From: Kutzneria viridogrisea
GTDB taxonomy: Bacteria; Actinomycetota; Actinomycetes; Mycobacteriales; Pseudonocardiaceae
NCBI GenBank assembly: GCA_014138725.1
Contig: JACJID010000008.1
Coordinates: forward strand, 412,096 to 476,095
Direction: 5' to 3'
DNA length: 64,000 nucleotides
Made by a program: the position numbers and the translations under genes
In this document: positions 59,242-64,000 of the stretch, piece after piece
Layout of the letters: the number at the start of each line of letters is the position of its first letter
Position numbering within the stretch: position 1 is the stretch's first letter
Notes under the pieces: generated by a model
Database searches by the model: none
The model's input: the letters and a program-made list of their open reading frames with translations, nothing else
What the model was told of the DNA's origin: nothing

Positions 59242-60690
59242 TCAGCTCGGGTTGACCTTGTCGGCGATGCGGTCGCCCAGGTCCTTGTCCACGTTGCGCC
59301 AGTACTCCAGCGCGCGCTCCAACACGGGCTTGCTCACCCCGTTGGACAGGTGCCCGGCCACGTTGCCGACCAGGCGGGTGCGCTGGTCATCGTTGAGCAC
59401 CGAGCGCACGAGGGTGCCCGGCTGGCCGAAGTCGTCGTCCTCGGAGTGCAGGGCGTAGGCCGTGCGCAGCACCTCACCGGTCGCGCCGTAGGCGGACGCG
59501 GTCTCGCCCGCGAGTTCGGCGTCGGCGTGCGGGCCGCCGTAGGAGTTCGGCGCGTACACCGGGTCCGCCGGGTTGCTGTACCGCATCGCGCCGTCCTTGG
59601 CGTAGGAGTTCACGGGCGACTTGGGGGCGTTGACCGGCAGCTGGGCGTAGTTCGGGCCGATCCGGTAGCGGTGCGCGTCCGGGTAGGCGAACAGCCTGCC
59701 CAGCAGCATCTTGTCCGGGGACGGGCCGATGCCGGGCACCAGGTTCGCGGGCTCGAACGCGGACTGCTCGATCTGCGCGAAGTAGTTGTCCGGGTTGCGG
59801 TCCAGCCGCAGCGTGCCGACCTTGATCAGCGGGTAGTCCCCGTGCGGCCACACCTTGGTCAGGTCGAACGGGTTGAACCGGTAGTCCGCCGCGTCGTCGT
59901 GCGGCATGACCTGCACGTACAGCGTCCAGCTCGGGTGGTCGCCCTTCTTGATGCTGTTGTAAAGGTCGCGGATGTGGTGGTCCCCGTCCTCACCGGCGAG
60001 CCGGTCGGCGTCGGCCTGGGTGAGGAAGTCGATGCCCTGGTCGGTCTTGAAGTGGTACTTGACCCAGAACTTCTCCCCGCCCGCGTTCTGCCACAGGTAG
60101 GTGTGCGAGCCGTAGCCGTTCATGTGGCGCCAACTGCTCGGGATGCCCCGGTCGCCCATCAGCCAGGTCACCTGGTGCGCCGTCTCCGGGCGCAGGGTCC
60201 AGAAGTCCCACTGCATGTCGTGGTCGCGCAGGTGGTTGTCGGCGCGGCGCTTCTGCGAGCGGATGAAGTCCGGGAACTTGATCGGGTCGCGGATGAAGAA
60301 CACCGGGGTGTTGTTGCCGACGAGGTCGTAGTTGCCCTGCGTGGTGTAGAACTTCAGCGCGAAACCGCGCGGGTCGCGCCAGGTGTCCGGGGAGCCGAGC
60401 TCACCGGCGACCGTGGAGAACCGCAGCAGGGTCTCGGTCCTGGTGCCCGGCTGGAACACCGCGGCCTTGGTGAACCCGCTGACGTCCTCGGTCACCTCGA
60501 AGGTGCCGAACGCGCCACCCCCCTTGGCGTGCACCACCCGCTCGGGCACGCGCTCGCGGTTGAACTGCGCGTTCTTCTCGATCAGGTAGTGGTCCTGGAG
60601 CAGGATCGGTCCGTTGGGCCCCAACGTCAACGAGTCGTTGTCGCTGGCGACCGGGATGCCCACGTTGTTGGTGGTGTACCGCTGGGTCAC
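59242..60690 (-). CDS. katA: Monofunctional haem catalase
   Basis: A 482-residue small-subunit catalase. The distal His is in [12 protein letters not shown], the Asn in [12 protein letters not shown], and the proximal Tyr in [16 protein letters not shown]. It breaks down hydrogen peroxide in the cytoplasm. The GTG at 60690 follows GAGGAGGGAAG and overlaps the Fur-family stop by 4 bases, so the regulator and the catalase are translated together. Confidence 0.95.
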   Translation of the reverse strand: MTQRYTTNNVGIPVASDNDSLTLGPNGPILLQDHYLIEKNAQFNRERVPERVVHAKGGGAFGTFEVTEDVSGFTKAAVFQPGTRTETLLRFSTVAGELGSPDTWRDPRGFALKFYTTQGNYDLVGNNTPVFFIRDPIKFPDFIRSQKRRADNHLRDHDMQWDFWTLRPETAHQVTWLMGDRGIPSSWRHMNGYGSHTYLWQNAGGEKFWVKYHFKTDQGIDFLTQADADRLAGEDGDHHIRDLYNSIKKGDHPSWTLYVQVMPHDDAADYRFNPFDLTKVWPHGDYPLIKVGTLRLDRNPDNYFAQIEQSAFEPANLVPGIGPSPDKMLLGRLFAYPDAHRYRIGPNYAQLPVNAPKSPVNSYAKDGAMRYSNPADPVYAPNSYGGPHADAELAGETASAYGATGEVLRTAYALHSEDDDFGQPGTLVRSVLNDDQRTRLVGNVAGHLSNGVSKPVLERALEYWRNVDKDLGDRIADKVNPS

Positions 60691-61163
60691 GCTCTTCCCT
60701 CCTCGTGGTGGTGGGCTGCCGTGGTGGGGGAGGCCACCAGGCAGTCGGGGCACAGCCCCCAGAAGACGACTTCGGCCTCGTCGACCGCGAAACCCTTGCC
60801 ATCAGAGGGTTCCAGGCACGGCGCCGCGCCCACGGCGCAGTCGACGTCCTCGGTGCGACCGCAACGGCGGCACACGAGGTGGTGGTGGTTGTCACCGGTG
60901 CGCGTCTCGAACCGGGCCGGGTGCCCGGCGGGCTCGATCCTGCGCACCAGCTCCGCCCGCGCGCAGGCGCCGAGCACGTCGTACACCGCCTGCGTGGACA
61001 CCGAGCCGAGTTGGCCGCGCACCCCGGTGGCCACCTGGTCGGCCGTGGCGTGCGGGTGCTCCGCCAGCCATTCGAGCACCGCCAGCCGTGGTGCGGTCAC
61101 CCGCAGCCCCGCCTGCCTGAGGCGCTGCCGCAGCGTGTCCGGTACCGAAGCGTCGGGTGTCAT
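60687..61163 (-). CDS. Fur-family regulator (FurA/CatR-like)
   Basis: A 158-residue Fur protein. The winged helix contains [20 protein letters not shown], followed by the metal/His-rich [17 protein letters not shown] and a second CxxC (LCPDCL). FurA/CatR-type proteins repress a catalase gene in the same operon and lose DNA binding when oxidised. The ATG at 61163 is used. A FurA-type box lies 24-40 bases upstream, so autoregulation is likely. Confidence 0.92.
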   Translation of the reverse strand: MTPDASVPDTLRQRLRQAGLRVTAPRLAVLEWLAEHPHATADQVATGVRGQLGSVSTQAVYDVLGACARAELVRRIEPAGHPARFETRTGDNHHHLVCRRCGRTEDVDCAVGAAPCLEPSDGKGFAVDEAEVVFWGLCPDCLVASPTTAAHHHEEGRA

Positions 61164-61186
61164 GGCCCCACCAGCACACCACGTAA

Positions 61187-61203
61187 TCTGGAATGAGTCA
61201 AGA
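61187..61203 (-). promoter_or_regulatory. FurA-type operator
   Basis: The minus strand reads TCTTGACTCATTCCAGA, very close to the mycobacterial furA operator pattern TCTTGACT-N-ATTCCAGA as I recall it. TTGACT within it can be the -35, so repressor and polymerase would compete. Confidence 0.65.
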
Positions 61204-61277
61204 AAACGATCGGGTCCGATTTGTCCCCCGATGGAAATGGGTTGCGTGACCGAGGGTGCTCGCGGTCACATCACCGG

Positions 61278-62627
61278 GTGGCCCTAGCGTCCTACCTCCA
61301 GGTGGTCAAACAGCCCGGCGTCCGCACCCTCATCTGCGTGACGTTCCTGGCGCGCGTACCCGTCGCGGGCGCGGGCGTGGCGCTCACCCTGCACGTGGTG
61401 CTCGGGCTGGGCATGGGCTACGCCGCGGCCGGGCTGGTCGGCGCCGCCTCCACGATCGGCATGGCCATCGGCGGCCCGCTGCTGGGCAGGCTGGTGGACC
61501 GGCGCGGGCTGCGCGCGATGCTGCTGCTCACCACGGTCGCCGAGGTCCTGTTCTGGGGCACCGCCCCGTGGCTGCCCTACCCGGCGCTGGTCGTGCTCTC
61601 CCTGGTGCTGGGCGTGCTGACCCTGCCGGTGATGTCGGTGTCCAGGCAGGCCACCGCCGCACTGGTGCCCCCGGCCCAGCACCACACGGCGTTCTCGCTG
61701 GACTCGGTCTTCACCGAGGCGGCGTTCATGGTCGGCCCGGCGATCTCGGTGCTGATCGCGACCAGCCTGTCCACGGTGACGGCGCTGCTGACGATCGGCA
61801 GCACCATCGTGCTCAGCGGGGTGCTGCTCTACCTGGTCAACCCGCCGGTGCGCGGCGAGGACGCGGCGCGGGCCGAGCCCGTGCCCAGGCGCAGCTGGCT
61901 GCGCGGCCCGATGATCGCGGTGCTGGTGATCACCTCGGCGGTGGTGATGGTCATGGCCGGGACCGAGGTCGCGATCGTGTCGGTGCTCAACACCACGGGC
62001 GAGGTCTCCTGGTCCGGGCTGGTGATCGCGCTGTGGTGCCTGGCCTCCATCATCGGCGGCCTGGTGCACGGTGCCCGGCGCACCCCGCTGCACCCGGTGC
62101 TGCTGATCGGGCTGATCGGGCTGTTCACCGTGCCGGTCGGCCTCGCGGGCAACTGGTGGGCGCTGGCGCTGCTGATGATCCCCAGCGGCTTGCTCTGCGC
62201 GCCGACGGTCGCCGCCACCTCGGGCCTGGTCGTGCGGCTGAGCCCGGAGTCCGCGCGGGGTGAGGCCATGGGCATCTACCAGTCCGCGCTGACGATCGGC
62301 GTGGCCGTGGGCTCACCGCTGGTCGGCGCCGTGGTGGACCGCAGCACCCCCGCGTGGGGCTTCGTCACGATCGGGATCGCCGGGCTGCTGGCCGCCAGCC
62401 TGGCCCTGCTGCTGGGCGGGCGGGTGCTCGGCGGCGCGCGGTCAGAGGTCCAGGTCGCGCACGGCGGCGTGGATGCGCTCCAGGGCGGGCCTGGCCTTGG
62501 CCATGCGCCTGCTGGCGAACTCGTCGGGGGCGGCGGTGTGGTCGGGGGTGATCAACTCGGCGGCGGCGCGCAGGGAGGGCAGCTCGCCGAGCGCACGCCA
62601 GCCGAGCAGGCAGGCCCCCACCCCTGA
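61278..62627 (+). CDS. MFS transporter
   Basis: A membrane protein of about 449 residues with about 12 hydrophobic segments. The loop GRLVDRRGLRAMLL after helix 2 is the MFS motif. The substrate is unknown. The start is uncertain: GTG at 61278 is used, a TTG at 61221 would add 19 residues. The last 60 residues (after GGARSEVQ) are Gly-rich and antisense to the convergent kinase gene over 186 bases, which is unusual and may not fold. Confidence 0.75.
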   Translation: MALASYLQVVKQPGVRTLICVTFLARVPVAGAGVALTLHVVLGLGMGYAAAGLVGAASTIGMAIGGPLLGRLVDRRGLRAMLLLTTVAEVLFWGTAPWLPYPALVVLSLVLGVLTLPVMSVSRQATAALVPPAQHHTAFSLDSVFTEAAFMVGPAISVLIATSLSTVTALLTIGSTIVLSGVLLYLVNPPVRGEDAARAEPVPRRSWLRGPMIAVLVITSAVVMVMAGTEVAIVSVLNTTGEVSWSGLVIALWCLASIIGGLVHGARRTPLHPVLLIGLIGLFTVPVGLAGNWWALALLMIPSGLLCAPTVAATSGLVVRLSPESARGEAMGIYQSALTIGVAVGSPLVGAVVDRSTPAWGFVTIGIAGLLAASLALLLGGRVLGGARSEVQVAHGGVDALQGGPGLGHAPAGELVGGGGVVGGDQLGGGAQGGQLAERTPAEQAGPHP

Positions 62628-63887
62628 GCCCTCCGAGCCCTCGACGAACTCCAGCTCGTGGCCGAGGGCGGCAGCGACGACCTTTGTCCACAGTGGACCC
62701 TTGAACGCCCCGCCGGTGACCCGCACGGTGTCCACGGCCGCACCGGTGTCCAGGACGGCGTCGCGCACCAGCGCCAACTGCTGGGCCACGCCCTCCACCA
62801 TCGCGCGGGTGATCGCCGCACGGCCGTGCTCGCGGCGCAGCCCCAGCAGCACCGCGCGCGGGTCCGGGTCCCACCAGGGCGCGCGCTCCCCCAGCAGGTA
62901 CGGCAGGGCGACCAGGCCGCCCGCGCCGGAGGGCTCCTGTTCGGCCTCGGCCAGCAGGTCGGCCACCGGCACGTCGAAGGTCTCGGCCGCCCACTGCGCG
63001 ACGACCCCGCCGTTGCTCACGGCCCCGCCGAGCACCCACAGGCCCTCGGCCAGCGCGTAGCAGAAGACCCTTGCCCTGTCGTCGACCCCGGGGTGCTCGC
63101 GGATCACCCGCAGCGCCCCGCTGGTGCCCAGCGAGAGCGCCGCCATGCCAGGCAGCACAGCGCCGACACCCAGGTTCGCCAGCGGCCCGTCCCCGCCGCC
63201 CGCCACCACGGGCAGGCCGCTGGGCAGACCGTCCACGGGCATGGTCAGCGACAGGACCTCTGTCGGCGCGACGAGTTCCGGCAGCCGGTCGGCGGTGAGC
63301 CCGGTCAGCCGCAGCGAAGGTTCGTGCCAGTCAAGGGTTTCCGAGTTCATCAGCCCGGTGCCCGAGGCGTTGGAGTGCTCGGTGAGCAGCCGTCCGGTGA
63401 CCTTGCTGAGCACGAAGTCCTTGAGCCCGGCCCACTTCGCTGCACCGCGGTGCAGGTCCGGCTCGTGCTCGGCGAACCAGACCAGCTTCGCCAGCGGGAA
63501 GGACGGGTGCACCGGCGTGCCGGTGGCGGCGTGCAGTTCGCGCCCGTGGTCGGCGCGCAGCCGCTTCGCCACGGCAACGGCCCGGTTGTCGGCCCAGCTC
63601 AGCGCCGGGGTGAGCGGCTCGCCCTCGGCGTCCAGCGCCAGCAGGGTGTGCATGGCGGAGCTGAACGACAGCCCGCGCACCGGTTCCTCGACGCGGGCCA
63701 CGCACTCGGTGAGCGCTTTCCTCGCTGCGGCAAGCACTTCGTGCGGGTCCTGCACCGCCGTGCCCCGCTCGTCGGTGCGCAGCGGGTAACCCTGTTCGGC
63801 GACGGCGACGACCCGCCCGTCCGAGCGGGTCGCCACCACCTTGGTCGCCGTGGTGCCCAGGTCGACACCGAGTACGACTCCGGACAC
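62442..63887 (-). CDS. FGGY-family carbohydrate kinase (gluconokinase-like)
   Basis: A 481-residue sugar kinase. VLGVDLGTTATKVV is the first ATP-binding block; SFSSAMHTLLALD and LTPALSWADNRA resemble gluconokinases more than xylulokinases; the C-terminal ADP block is VRVTGGAFKGPLW. The GTG at 63887 lies one base after the asd stop, so it is probably translated from the asd message. Preferred substrate not proven. Confidence 0.85.
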   Translation of the reverse strand: MSGVVLGVDLGTTATKVVATRSDGRVVAVAEQGYPLRTDERGTAVQDPHEVLAAARKALTECVARVEEPVRGLSFSSAMHTLLALDAEGEPLTPALSWADNRAVAVAKRLRADHGRELHAATGTPVHPSFPLAKLVWFAEHEPDLHRGAAKWAGLKDFVLSKVTGRLLTEHSNASGTGLMNSETLDWHEPSLRLTGLTADRLPELVAPTEVLSLTMPVDGLPSGLPVVAGGGDGPLANLGVGAVLPGMAALSLGTSGALRVIREHPGVDDRARVFCYALAEGLWVLGGAVSNGGVVAQWAAETFDVPVADLLAEAEQEPSGAGGLVALPYLLGERAPWWDPDPRAVLLGLRREHGRAAITRAMVEGVAQQLALVRDAVLDTGAAVDTVRVTGGAFKGPLWTKVVAAALGHELEFVEGSEGSGVGACLLGWRALGELPSLRAAAELITPDHTAAPDEFASRRMAKARPALERIHAAVRDLDL

Positions 63888-63888
63888 G

Positions 63889-64000
63889 TCAGGAGAACTC
63901 GGGCGCCAGCGCCTCGGCGATCTCGTAGGTGTTGAGCGCGGCCCCCTTGCGCAGGTTGTCACCGCACACGAAGAAGTCCAGCGTGTTGGGGAAGTCCAGG
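63889..64000 (-). CDS. asd: Aspartate-semialdehyde dehydrogenase, C-terminal end, partial
   Basis: The last 36 codons and the TGA stop of a leftward gene that begins beyond the window. [21 protein letters not shown] is the conserved end of Asd, which makes aspartate semialdehyde for lysine, diaminopimelate, methionine and threonine synthesis. The rest cannot be seen. Confidence 0.85.
   Translation of the reverse strand, partial: LDFPNTLDFFVCGDNLRKGAALNTYEIAEALAPEFS

Overview
The window is high-GC actinobacterial chromosome. GTG starts, WhiB and Crp regulators, a PonA2-type penicillin-binding protein and many leaderless genes all fit. The gene mix (MurNAc cluster, second sliding clamp, secreted multi-module enzyme) suggests the Pseudonocardiaceae, but that family call is an inference.

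Backbone (1-42.8 kb and 49.2-50.8 kb). From memory, gene order follows the Mycobacterium tuberculosis Rv3649-Rv3683 block: DUF1998 helicase end, Tad/Flp secretion genes, Ssd-like protein, 6C RNA, HAD hydrolase, Ms1-like RNA, Fic-like protein, acetyl-CoA synthetase, holin-like membrane protein, EphE-like hydrolase, MarP protease, NUDIX, thioredoxin-like protein, Nth, small membrane protein, Crp, metallo-beta-lactamase-fold enzyme, RidA, DUF4177, two ArsA-type ATPases, WhiB4, PonA2, then YqeY and a metallophosphoesterase. Lineage-specific blocks are set into it: a secreted trypsin-like protease, a peptidoglycan-salvage cluster (nagZ-namZ-serine hydrolase-murR-murQ, 9.0-15.8 kb), NhaA, an MFS transporter with a PHP-domain enzyme, a sliding-clamp paralogue, and a tandem pair of uncharacterised paralogues (34.9-36.5 kb).

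Island (about 42.85-49.2 kb). Between ponA2 and yqeY lie an IS5-type element with perfect 31-bp ends, a small secreted protein, a lipoprotein, and a 1294-residue secreted protein combining a lysozyme-like domain, a golvesin-like domain and an SGNH esterase. Base composition is visibly less GC-rich there.

Right arm (50.7-64 kb). tRNA-Pro(CGG), a glycine-rich beta-helix protein, an S9 peptidase, a short HTH regulator and a MarR regulator with a perfect palindromic operator. An IS630 element sits exactly at the edge of that operator. Then a redox/stress group: Ohr, an FMN reductase behind a SoxR-like promoter, an esterase behind a TetR-like palindrome, catalase with a Fur-family regulator and a FurA-type box. 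An MFS transporter, an FGGY kinase and the last codons of asd close the window.

Functional threads: cell-wall turnover (NagZ, NamZ, serine hydrolase, MurQ, PonA2, lysozyme/SGNH protein); a DasR-like site before acs that may tie acetate activation to GlcNAc sensing; oxidative-stress control; and regulatory RNA/DNA elements (6C RNA, Ms1-like RNA, paired DnaA boxes, several palindromic operators). No CRISPR array, prophage or NRPS/PKS cluster was seen.
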